Positions 9,581 to 17,312 of a stretch of DNA of 64,000 nt are shown here, piece by piece. The stretch spans positions 80,300-144,299 of the forward strand of contig NZ_JAPDNT010000009.1 in the NCBI RefSeq assembly GCF_025989185.1. The letters are read 5' to 3'. The translations under genes and the position numbers were made by a program. This stretch comes from Limobrevibacterium gyesilva. GTDB lineage: Bacteria; Pseudomonadota; Alphaproteobacteria; Acetobacterales; Acetobacteraceae. Each line of letters begins with the position of its first letter. Positions within the stretch are counted from its first letter, which is position 1. The notes beneath the pieces were generated by a model. That model ran no database searches and was not told the DNA's origin. It was given only the letters and a program-made list of their open reading frames with translations.

Positions 9581-10765
9581 GTGATCAATACCGGCTTCGA
9601 ATTGCCGCTGGACGTTCTGCGTGCGCGTCAGAACGTGAAATGGGCCAAGTACGGCGCCGACGTGTTGCCGGCCTGGGTTGCCGAGATGGATTTTTCCGTC
9701 GCCTATCCGATCCGCAGGGCCATGGATCGCCTGGTGCAGGCCCAGGAATACGGCTACCCCCAGCGCGACGGCAGGAGCGCCGACGATGCCGTCGCCACCG
9801 CGTTCGCCGCACGCATGCAGTCCCGGTTCGGCTGGTCGGTCGATACGGACCTTGTCCAGCCGCTGTCCGACCTGGTGCAAGGCACCTTCGCGTCGATCTG
9901 GGCGTATTCGAACCCCGGCGACAAAGTCATCCTGCAGCTTCCGGCCTATCCGCCGTTCCACGAATCGATCTCCGCGACGGGGCGGCGCCTGGTGCCGCAC
10001 CCGCTCAAGAGCGACGGCACACGCTACACGCTCGATATCGAAGGGCTCGAGGCCCTGGTCGATACGCAGACGCGGATGATCCTGCTGTGCAATCCGCAGA
10101 ACCCGACCGGACGCGTGTTCGATCGCGCCGAGCTGACCGAGATCGGGCGCATCGCGATCGAGCGCGACCTGGTCATCGTTGCCGACGAGATCCACTGCGA
10201 TCTGGTCTATCCCGGCCGGCAGCATATCCCGATCGCGTCGATCAGCCCGGAGATCGCCGCGCGAACGGTGACGATCACGTCCCCGACCAAGAGCTTCAAC
10301 ATCCCCGGGCTGCGCTGTGGCGTCCTGCATTTCGGGACGCGGGCACTGCGCGACCGCTTCCATGCGCGCGTACCCGCCCGCATGCTCGGCAGCCCCAGCA
10401 TCGCCGGCATCGACGCGACGGTGGCGGCCTGGACGCACGGCCAGCCATGGCTCGATGAGGTGCTTGTCCATCTCGACGCCAACCGCCAGCGCCTTGCCGG
10501 CTTCCTCGCCAGCGAGCTGCCGGCAATCCGTTTGCATGTGCCGGAGGCCACGTATCTCGCCTGGCTCGACTGCTCGGCCCTGGGGCTGGAGACGAGCGCG
10601 TTCGATTTCTTCCACGACCGCGCGAAGGTGGCCTTCAGCCCGGGCGAAGCGTTCGATCCGGCGTGCCGCAGCTTCATCCGCTTCAACTTCGCGACATCGT
10701 CGCGGATACTCGACGAGATTCTGGGGCGCATGGCCGATGCCGCGCGCAGCGCCGGCAGAGGATAG
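9581..10765 (+). CDS. MalY/PatB family aminotransferase-fold C-S lyase
   Basis: The 394-residue protein is a fold-type I PLP enzyme of the MalY/PatB group, which usually cleaves cystathionine or other cysteine S-conjugates. The N-terminal WAKYGADVLPAWVAEMDF segment is diagnostic for this group, NPQNPTGRVF and ADEIHCDLVYPG form the cofactor pocket, and TSPTKSFNIPGLRCG contains the PLP lysine (Lys237). The GTG start at 9581 is preceded by GAGAAGG. About 160 bp separate it from mlrC copy B and 36 bp from the PhyH gene, so it probably shares a transcript with the following genes. The true substrate is uncertain. Confidence 0.88.
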   Translation: MINTGFELPLDVLRARQNVKWAKYGADVLPAWVAEMDFSVAYPIRRAMDRLVQAQEYGYPQRDGRSADDAVATAFAARMQSRFGWSVDTDLVQPLSDLVQGTFASIWAYSNPGDKVILQLPAYPPFHESISATGRRLVPHPLKSDGTRYTLDIEGLEALVDTQTRMILLCNPQNPTGRVFDRAELTEIGRIAIERDLVIVADEIHCDLVYPGRQHIPIASISPEIAARTVTITSPTKSFNIPGLRCGVLHFGTRALRDRFHARVPARMLGSPSIAGIDATVAAWTHGQPWLDEVLVHLDANRQRLAGFLASELPAIRLHVPEATYLAWLDCSALGLETSAFDFFHDRAKVAFSPGEAFDPACRSFIRFNFATSSRILDEILGRMADAARSAGRG

Positions 10766-10801
10766 GCTCAATCACGCGGCAGCCATCAGGGAGGCAGGCG
10801 T

Positions 10802-11830
10802 ATGGTCCCGTTCACCGAGTCCAACGATATCGTCCAGGATGGCGCCGCACTGGCCGCGCGCATGCGCCGCGACGGCTATCTGTTCCTGCGTGGCTTGCTG
10901 CCGCGCGAGGATGTGGCGGCGGTGCAGCGCCAGGTTGGGGAGATCGTTCGTGCCGCCGGCTGGTTGCGCAACGACCGGCCGGTGGAGCAGGCGGTGGCGG
11001 ACCCGGCCGGGTTCTGCGTCGATCCCGAGCCTGCCTATCTGACGACATTGCGCAAGATCAACCGGCTGCAGGACTATCACGAACTGAAGCACCATCCGGC
11101 GCTGATCGGAGTCTTCGAACGCATGCTCGGCGGGCCGATCCTGCCGCATCCGCGCGTGCTGATGCGCAACATCTTTCCGGCCCGCGAGGAGATCACGACC
11201 AAGGCGCATCAGGACTTCCCGAATGTGCAGGGCACGACCGAGGTCTATACCGCCTGGATTCCGTTGATCGACTGTCCCATGGAGGTCGGTCCGCTGCAGG
11301 TGGCGGCAGGAACGCACGACGATGGGGTCTATGACTTTCACATCGGCGCGGGCGCCGGCGGGATCGAGATCAAGGACGGGCTCGAGGGGCGATGGGCCTC
11401 CGGCGCGTTTGCGGTGGGCGACGTGCTGATCTTCCACAGCATGACCGTACACAAAGGCGTGCCGAACCGAAGCGACCGCCTGCGCATGTCGATGGACGTA
11501 CGCTTCCAGCTGGTCAGCGAGCCGTTCAACCCGGACAACGCAAACCCGGACGGCCAGCCGCTGTCGTGGGAGGAGGTGTATGCGGACTGGCGCAGTGACG
11601 AGCTCAAATACTACTGGAAACGGCTGCCTCTGACCCTGAAGGCGTTCGACCCCCAATGGTTCGAGAAGCGCGACGCGCTGGCGTTCGAGCTCGGCGAGGC
11701 CGGCGATCCGCGGGCACGCTCCGTGTTGCAGCGCATCGTCGCGCGTGATGCGGACCCGACGAAGCGCATGCGCGCCCAGCATCTGCTGGATGCATTGCCG
11801 CCGCTCGCGCCGGCCGGCTCCGTTCACTGA
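10802..11830 (+). CDS. Phytanoyl-CoA dioxygenase (PhyH) family protein
   Basis: The 342-residue protein looks like a non-haem iron, 2-oxoglutarate-dependent dioxygenase of the PhyH superfamily. HQDF at 136-139 supplies the His and Asp ligands, His217 in HSMTVHKGVPNRS is the distal ligand, and arginines just after it can bind 2-oxoglutarate. The ATG follows AGGGAGGC. Bacterial members hydroxylate small molecules as well as acyl chains, so the name should not be read as phytanate degradation. The close pairing with the TenA-family gene 36 bp downstream suggests a shared task. Confidence 0.85.
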   Translation: MVPFTESNDIVQDGAALAARMRRDGYLFLRGLLPREDVAAVQRQVGEIVRAAGWLRNDRPVEQAVADPAGFCVDPEPAYLTTLRKINRLQDYHELKHHPALIGVFERMLGGPILPHPRVLMRNIFPAREEITTKAHQDFPNVQGTTEVYTAWIPLIDCPMEVGPLQVAAGTHDDGVYDFHIGAGAGGIEIKDGLEGRWASGAFAVGDVLIFHSMTVHKGVPNRSDRLRMSMDVRFQLVSEPFNPDNANPDGQPLSWEEVYADWRSDELKYYWKRLPLTLKAFDPQWFEKRDALAFELGEAGDPRARSVLQRIVARDADPTKRMRAQHLLDALPPLAPAGSVH

Positions 11831-11866
11831 GAGTGCGTTTCTCAACCGCTGCAAGGAGTCCCTGCC

Positions 11867-12553
11867 ATCTCCCAGGATCTTCCGCTCGACCACGGCCTGT
11901 TCGGACGTCTGCGGCGTGACACCGGGGAGGCCTGGACGCGTTATGTCGAGCACGGCTTCGTGCTGGCCCTCGGCGCCGGCACGCTCCCCAAGCCGGCGTT
12001 CCAGCATTTCCTGCGGCAGGACTACCTGTTCCTGATCCAGTTCGCGCGGGCCTACGCGCTCGCCGGCTACAAGAGTGCGGATCTGCGCGATCTCCGGGCG
12101 GCATCCGCGTCGGTGGCGGCGATCGTCGATGTCGAGATGCCCTTGCACGTCGCCTATTGCCGCGAGTGGGGGCTGACCGAAGATGACATGGCCGCGGAGC
12201 CGGAGGCGCTGGAGACGGTCGCCTATACCCGCTTCGTCCTCGAACGCGGCATGTCCGGCGATCGCCTGGACCTGGAGGTCGCGCTCGTGCCGTGCGTGGT
12301 CGGGTATGCCGAGGCGGTCGACCGGCTGCTGCGCAATCCGCGCACCGTCACCCATGGCAACCCCTATGCCGCCTGGATGGAAACCTATGCCGGCGCCGAT
12401 TATCGCGCGCTGGCGGTGGCGGCGATCGGGAACCTCGACAGGCTGGGTGCCACGCGCGGGGCGGAGGCGCGTTATGCCGATCTGCTGGCCACGTTCACGG
12501 CCGCGACCCGGCTGGAGGCGTCGTTCTGGGATATGGGGCTGGCCGCCGCCTGA
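11867..12553 (+). CDS. TenA/thiaminase II family protein with probable ATC start codon
   Basis: The protein matches the TenA family, whose members hydrolyse thiamin or salvage its aminopyrimidine breakdown products. Visible marks are the GTLPKPAFQHFLRQDYLFLI helix pair, FARAYALA, and the ALVPCVVGY segment with the conserved cysteine. Between the in-frame stop at 11828 and the family core there is no ATG, GTG or TTG. The first possible later start, GTG at 11960, would delete the first helix. An ATC at 11867 lies 8 bases after a perfect AAGGAG and gives the normal family length (228 residues), so ATC is the best start. A sequencing error or ATG-to-ATC mutation is the alternative. Confidence 0.82.
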   Translation: MSQDLPLDHGLFGRLRRDTGEAWTRYVEHGFVLALGAGTLPKPAFQHFLRQDYLFLIQFARAYALAGYKSADLRDLRAASASVAAIVDVEMPLHVAYCREWGLTEDDMAAEPEALETVAYTRFVLERGMSGDRLDLEVALVPCVVGYAEAVDRLLRNPRTVTHGNPYAAWMETYAGADYRALAVAAIGNLDRLGATRGAEARYADLLATFTAATRLEASFWDMGLAAA

Positions 12554-12562
12554 CTCGCCGTT

Positions 12563-12590
12563 CGTCATCGGGCGCTTGTCACCGATGACG
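12563..12590. terminator. Hairpin between convergent tenA and SDR genes
   Basis: A perfect 9-bp inverted repeat (CGTCATCGG and CCGATGACG) with a 10-base loop starts 10 bases after the TenA stop. No T-run follows, as is common in GC-rich genomes. It probably works together with the next hairpin. Confidence 0.5.
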
Positions 12591-12601
12591 GTTTGCGGAT
12601 G

Positions 12602-12629
12602 CCGGCGGCCGGACTGAGCCGGCCGCCGG
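12602..12629. terminator. Strong GC hairpin, bidirectional terminator candidate
   Basis: A perfect 11-bp stem (CCGGCGGCCGG and CCGGCCGCCGG) with a 6-base loop lies between the end of the plus-strand TenA gene and the stop of the minus-strand SDR gene. It is placed so that it could end transcription from both sides. Confidence 0.65.
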
Positions 12630-12634
12630 TCGCG

Positions 12635-13390
12635 CTATCGCACCAGGCCCTGGCCGCCGTTCACGCTGATGATCTGGGCCGTTACCCAGCTTGCCAGAGG
12701 CGAGGCCAGGAACAGCACGACGTTGGCGACTTCCTCGGGCCGGCCGAGGCGCTTGGCGGGGATCGAGGCCAGAATACTGCCGTACAGCGCGGGATCGTCA
12801 GTCTTGCGCCGGTCCCAGCTGCCGCCCGGGAACTCGATCGAACCCGGTGCCACGCAATTGACCCTTATGCCCTTCGCTGCCAGCGCTGCCGCCTGCGTCC
12901 TTGTGTAATGGATCACTGCTGCCTTGGCAGCACCATAGGCGGGCGTGCGCACCGACGGGTTGAGGCCCGATCCGGATGCGATATTGATGATCGTGCCATC
13001 CCGCGCCGCCGCGATGAACGGCAGGGCTTCGCGCGATGCCCGCACGATCGCCAGCAGGTCCACGGACAGGCTCGCCTCCCAGCTCGCCTCGTCGTCGGCG
13101 CGACCATAGCCGGTGGCGTTGTTCACCAGCACGTCGATGCCGCCCAGGGCGGCCGCGGCTTGCGGGATGTATCCGGCAATCGCGGCCTCGCTTGACAGGT
13201 CGCAGGGGGCCGCATGCGCGGTGCCGCCGAATGCGGCCAGCTCTGCGCGCGTGGCCTCCAGCGCCGCGGCGCCGCGGGCGCAGATGGACACATGCGCGCC
13301 GGCGGCGGCGAATCCGAGCGCGATCGAGCGCCCGATCCCGCGGCTGCCGCCCGCGACGACGACCCGTTTACCCCTGACATCGATATCCAT
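12635..13390 (-). CDS. SDR family NAD(P)-dependent oxidoreductase
   Basis: The 251-residue protein is a classical short-chain dehydrogenase/reductase. The cofactor motif GGSRGIGR lies near residues 15-22, NNATG follows at about 90, and the catalytic Ser (ASGSG) and YGAAK tetrad elements are intact. The C-terminal NVVLFLASPLASWVTAQIIS block is typical. It stands alone on the minus strand and diverges from the threonine dehydratase gene across about 144 bp. Substrate cannot be predicted; FabG-like ketoacyl or sugar/alcohol oxidation are both possible. Confidence 0.9.
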   Translation of the reverse strand: MDIDVRGKRVVVAGGSRGIGRSIALGFAAAGAHVSICARGAAALEATRAELAAFGGTAHAAPCDLSSEAAIAGYIPQAAAALGGIDVLVNNATGYGRADDEASWEASLSVDLLAIVRASREALPFIAAARDGTIINIASGSGLNPSVRTPAYGAAKAAVIHYTRTQAAALAAKGIRVNCVAPGSIEFPGGSWDRRKTDDPALYGSILASIPAKRLGRPEEVANVVLFLASPLASWVTAQIISVNGGQGLVR

Positions 13391-13534
13391 GAATGATCCA
13401 GTCCTGTTGCGATTCGGTAGAACGCCGGCATCGAAGCAGCCAGGCGTCCGTCTGGAAAGCGGGCCGGCATTTGCCGCAGCGGTCCCGGGCTGGCAAACTC
13501 ACGCCGGAAGAACCTGGTTCACTACGGAAACGCC

Positions 13535-14554
13535 ATGACCGACACAGCTCATGAAATCGACGGCATCGCCGTGCCGAACCTGGCCGCGATCGCGGCCCTG
13601 CGCGCAGAACTGCGCCCCTATGTCCGGACCACGCCGGTGTTCGAGCGTGACGACATCGCGCCGCTGGCGGGCACGACCCTGCAGTTCAAGTTCGAACTGC
13701 TGCAGGCCAGCGGCACGTTCAAGGCACGCGGCGCGTTCTCCAACCTGCTGGCGCTGGACGTAGCCGCACGGGCTGCCGGCGTGACCTGCATTTCCGCCGG
13801 CAACCACGCGGTGGCCGTTGCCTATGCGGCGATGCGGCTGGGCATCGGTGCGAAAGTGGTGATGGTCAAGACCGCGAGTCCGGCCCGGGTGGCCCTGTGC
13901 CGCCAATACGGTGCCGAGGTGCTGCTGGCCGAGGACGGCGCCACGGGCTTCACCATGGTGCGCGCGCTCGAACGCGAAGAAGGCCGTTTTTTCGTGCACC
14001 CGTTCAACGGCTACCGCACGGTGCTGGGCACGGCGACTCTGGGTGCCGAATGGGCCGAGCAATGCGCCGGCCCCGGCATGGGTGATCTCGACGCCGTGAT
14101 CCTGCCCATCGGCGGCGGCGGGCTCTCCGCCGGCGTTGCCACGGCGTTCAAGCTCGCCCGACCGGACATTGCCGTCTACGGCGTGGAGCCGGTGGGGGCC
14201 GACGCCATGGCCCGCAGTTTCGCCAGCGGCGGCCCGGTCAAGATGGGCGCCATGACCAGCATCGCCGACAGCCTGATGGCGCCGCACACGGAGGCGTACA
14301 GCTACGGCTTGTGCCGCCGAAACATCGACGCCCTGGTGACTGTCACCGACGACCAGTTGCGTGCGGCCATGCTGCGCCTATCCGAGGAGCTGAAGCTGGC
14401 CACCGAGCCCGCCTGCGCCGCGGCGACCGCGGCGCTGTTCGGTCCGTTGCGGGAACGGCTCACCGGGAAACGGGTGGGCGTGCTGCTGTGTGGCACCAAC
14501 ACCGATCCCGCGACGTTCATGCGCCATATCCAGGCGGCCCAGGCGGCGGCCTGA
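13535..14554 (+). CDS. Threonine/serine dehydratase family protein (PLP)
   Basis: The 339-residue protein is a fold-type II PLP enzyme of the threonine/serine dehydratase group. The FKARGAFSN segment carries the PLP lysine (Lys63), SAGNHAVAVAYAA binds the substrate carboxylate, and GGGGLSAG is the phosphate-binding loop. It lacks a C-terminal ACT or regulatory domain, so it resembles the catabolic rather than the biosynthetic enzyme. Racemase or hydroxyaspartate dehydratase activity is possible in this family. Its end lies 11 bp from the end of the convergent BaiN/YhiN gene. Confidence 0.87.
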   Translation: MTDTAHEIDGIAVPNLAAIAALRAELRPYVRTTPVFERDDIAPLAGTTLQFKFELLQASGTFKARGAFSNLLALDVAARAAGVTCISAGNHAVAVAYAAMRLGIGAKVVMVKTASPARVALCRQYGAEVLLAEDGATGFTMVRALEREEGRFFVHPFNGYRTVLGTATLGAEWAEQCAGPGMGDLDAVILPIGGGGLSAGVATAFKLARPDIAVYGVEPVGADAMARSFASGGPVKMGAMTSIADSLMAPHTEAYSYGLCRRNIDALVTVTDDQLRAAMLRLSEELKLATEPACAAATAALFGPLRERLTGKRVGVLLCGTNTDPATFMRHIQAAQAAA

Positions 14555-14565
14555 TCGCGGGCCGC

Positions 14566-15741
14566 CTACACCGCCTGTCCCGCGCTCCAGCCGCTCGACC
14601 AGGCCCACTGGAAATTGTAGCCACCGAGCCAGCCGGTGACGTCCACCGCCTCGCCGATGACATAGAGGCCCGGCACGTCACCGGCCTGCATGGTCCTGGA
14701 CGACAGCCCGGCGGTGTCCACGCCGCCAAGCGTGACTTCCGCCTTGGCATAGCCCTCGGTGCCGCTGGGAACGACCTGCCAGGCCTTCAGGAAGCCGGCG
14801 ATCGCCGCGAGTTCCTTGTCGCGCATGGCGTTGATCGGCCGGTTGACGAAACGGGTCTCCACCAGCTTCTGCGCCAGGCGTTGCGGCAGGATCTCGCCCA
14901 GGATGGTCTTCAGCTCGGCATTGGGCCGCGTCCGCTTGCGCTCCAGCAGGAAGGCGGCGGCATCCGAGCCCGGCGTCATGTCGAGCGTGATGCTCTTGCC
15001 CTCGTGCCAGCAGGAGGAAATCTGCAGGACCGCCGGGCCGGACAGGCCGCGATGGGTGAACAGCATGCTTTCCCTGAACGCGCGCCGATCGCAGCGCGCC
15101 TGCACGTCCACGGCCACGCCGCTCAGCGGTTGCATGACGGCCAGGTCTTCGCCGGTGAAGGTCAGCGGCACCAGAGCGGGCCGCGTCTCGGTCAGTTTCA
15201 GGCCGAAGCGCGCGGCCATGTCATGCGCGAAGCCGGTGGCGCCCATCTTGGGGATCGACAGCCCACCGGTGGCGAGCACCACCGCGCCGGCCGCGAAATC
15301 GCCATGGTCGGTCTCGACGCGAAACCGGTCGGCTTTGGTGATATCGATGACACGATGGCCGACCCGCAGATCGACGCCGGCGGCAGCGCATTCGGCCAGC
15401 AGCATGGCGACGATCGCCCGCGCCGAACCGTCGCAGAACAACTGCCCCAATGTCTTTTCGTGATAGGCGATGCCATGCCGCTGCACGAGTGCGATGAAAT
15501 CATGCTGCGTGTATCGCTTCAGCGCCGACTTGCAGAAATGCGGGTTGCCGGAGAAGAACCGGTCGGGCGCCGTGTCGCGATTGGTGAAGTTGCAGCGCCC
15601 ACCGCCGGAAATCAGGATCTTGGCGCCCGCCTGCGCGGCATGCTCCAGCAGCAGTACGCGCCGCCCGCGTGCCCCCGCGGTCAGGGCGCACATCAGCCCG
15701 GCCGCGCCGGCCCCGATGATCACAACGTCGAACTGGTCCAT
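14566..15741 (-). CDS. BaiN/YhiN (HI0933) family flavoprotein
   Basis: The 391-residue protein is an FAD/NAD(P)-binding oxidoreductase of the HI0933/YhiN/BaiN family, sometimes annotated as aminoacetone oxidase-like. GAGAAG at residues 10-15 is the FAD site, and the SGGGRCNFTN block and the late GGVDTAGLSSRTMQ and GEAVDVTGWLGGYNFQWAWS segments are diagnostic. The physiological reaction in most bacteria is unknown. It is single, facing away from the molybdenum hydroxylase operon across about 218 bp. Confidence 0.9.
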   Translation of the reverse strand: MDQFDVVIIGAGAAGLMCALTAGARGRRVLLLEHAAQAGAKILISGGGRCNFTNRDTAPDRFFSGNPHFCKSALKRYTQHDFIALVQRHGIAYHEKTLGQLFCDGSARAIVAMLLAECAAAGVDLRVGHRVIDITKADRFRVETDHGDFAAGAVVLATGGLSIPKMGATGFAHDMAARFGLKLTETRPALVPLTFTGEDLAVMQPLSGVAVDVQARCDRRAFRESMLFTHRGLSGPAVLQISSCWHEGKSITLDMTPGSDAAAFLLERKRTRPNAELKTILGEILPQRLAQKLVETRFVNRPINAMRDKELAAIAGFLKAWQVVPSGTEGYAKAEVTLGGVDTAGLSSRTMQAGDVPGLYVIGEAVDVTGWLGGYNFQWAWSSGWSAGQAV

Positions 15742-15959
15742 CTCGCCTGTCGGTGTCGGCTGCCCGTGGGAACGCGAAGAACATCGAGATCGCCCCGCAG
15801 ATCAAGCCCCATCGCCAGGCGGCTGGCATTCGGCCGGGGCACAGCCTCACCTTGGCTCTCGACCGGGGCGGAATAGCGGCATAACGTTTACCAACGCCCA
15901 CACGGCACGCCGTGTCCGAGAATAAGAAGCGTTTTCAGCGCACGAACCCGGGAGCGACC

Positions 15960-16829
15960 ATGCCGAAAATGAGTTATGCCGCGCCGGCGACGATTCCTGA
16001 AGCCATCGGCCTGCTCGCCAACGCGGCTGGCCTGGCCAAGGTGATGTCCGGCGGCACCGACCTTCTGGTCCAGTTCCGCTCGGGGCGGACCAGGCCCGAA
16101 CTGATCGTGGACACCAAGAAGCTGCCGGGGATCACCGGCATCCGCGTGACGGATGACGGCTTTGTGATCGGCGCCGCCACGTCCGGGGCGGAGATCGGCG
16201 AATGCGCCGCACTGGTGCAGGCCTGGCCGGGGGTGGTGGAGGCCGCCAACCTGATCGGCTCCACCCAGGTGCAGGGCCGTGCCTCTCTCGCCGGCAATCT
16301 CTGCAACGCCTCGCCGGCGGCGGACAGCGTGCCCGCCATGATCGCCGCGCGCGCCACCTGCGTGGTCGTGGGATCGAAGGGCCGGCGCGAGGTGCCCGTG
16401 GAGGACATCGTCATCGGTCCGGGCCGGACATCGCTGGCGCGCGACGAGTTCATCATCGCATTCCATCTGCCCAGACGCCCCGCGCACGCGGCCGATGCCT
16501 ATCTGCGGTTCATCCCGCGCACCGAAATGGACATCGCCGTGGTCGGCGCCGGCGTGAGCGTCACGCTCGATGCGGCCGGGGTTTGCACCGATGCGCGTGT
16601 GGCCCTGGGCGCGGTGGCGCCGACGGCCGTGCTGGTCCCGGACGCCGCGGCCGCTCTGATCGGCCACACGCTCGACGAGGCCGCGCTGGCGAAGCTTGAC
16701 GCCGCCGCGCGCGCGGCCTGCAAGCCGATCGACGACAAGCGCGGGACCATCGCGTTCCGGACCAAGGTGGCCGGCGTGCTGGCACGCCGCGCCGCCGCCA
16801 TCGCCTTCGAACGCGCGGGAGCCCGCTGA
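15960..16829 (+). CDS. Xanthine dehydrogenase family FAD-binding subunit (CoxM-like)
   Basis: The 289-residue protein is the FAD subunit of a three-component molybdenum hydroxylase of the xanthine dehydrogenase/CO dehydrogenase family. GGTDLLVQFRSG near residue 32 and the following AGNLCNASPAADSVPAMIA block bind FAD. The ATG at 15960 follows GGGAGC at a good distance; an in-frame ATG at 15912 has no ribosome site. Its stop overlaps the start of the 2Fe-2S subunit gene (ATGA), so the two are translationally coupled. The order M-S-L is that of classical cox-type operons. Confidence 0.92.
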   Translation: MPKMSYAAPATIPEAIGLLANAAGLAKVMSGGTDLLVQFRSGRTRPELIVDTKKLPGITGIRVTDDGFVIGAATSGAEIGECAALVQAWPGVVEAANLIGSTQVQGRASLAGNLCNASPAADSVPAMIAARATCVVVGSKGRREVPVEDIVIGPGRTSLARDEFIIAFHLPRRPAHAADAYLRFIPRTEMDIAVVGAGVSVTLDAAGVCTDARVALGAVAPTAVLVPDAAAALIGHTLDEAALAKLDAAARAACKPIDDKRGTIAFRTKVAGVLARRAAAIAFERAGAR

Positions 16830-17305
16830 TGAGCAAGCATCACGTCACCACCACCGTGAACGGCGAGCCGGCCGAATTCCTGTGCGAGCCGCATCACAGC
16901 CTGCTGGACGCATTGCGCGACGAACTCAAGCTCACCGGCAGCAAGGAAGGCTGCGGCTCCGGCGACTGCGGCGCCTGCAGCGTGATCGTCGATGGTCGCC
17001 TGGTCTGTTCCTGCCTGATGCTGGCGGTCGAGGCCGACGGCCATGCGATCGAGACCATCGAGGGCCTGGCCCAAGGCGAGGTGCTGCATCCGCTGCAGCG
17101 CAAGTTCCTGGAGCACGCCGCCCTGCAATGCGGCTTCTGCACCCCCGGCCTGCTGGTGGCCGCCAAGGCGCTGCTGGACCGCAACCCGGACCCGACCGAA
17201 ACCGAGGCCCGCTACTGGCTGGCCGGCAATCTGTGCCGTTGCACCGGCTACGACAAGGTCATCCGCGCCGTTCTCGACGCCGCTGCCGAAATGCGAGGGG
17301 AGTGA
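16829..17305 (+). CDS. 2Fe-2S subunit of molybdenum hydroxylase (CoxS-like)
   Basis: The 158-residue protein carries two 2Fe-2S clusters that pass electrons from the molybdenum centre to FAD. The plant-ferredoxin-type cluster is bound by Cys42, Cys47, Cys50 and Cys62 (GCGSGDCGAC). The second cluster is in the helical domain with Cys101, Cys104, Cys136 and Cys138 (CGFCTPG and CRCTGY). All eight ligands are intact. The gene sits between the FAD and molybdenum subunit genes with an overlap on one side and a 7-bp gap on the other. Confidence 0.95.
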   Translation: MSKHHVTTTVNGEPAEFLCEPHHSLLDALRDELKLTGSKEGCGSGDCGACSVIVDGRLVCSCLMLAVEADGHAIETIEGLAQGEVLHPLQRKFLEHAALQCGFCTPGLLVAAKALLDRNPDPTETEARYWLAGNLCRCTGYDKVIRAVLDAAAEMRGE

Positions 17306-17312
17306 GCCTGTC

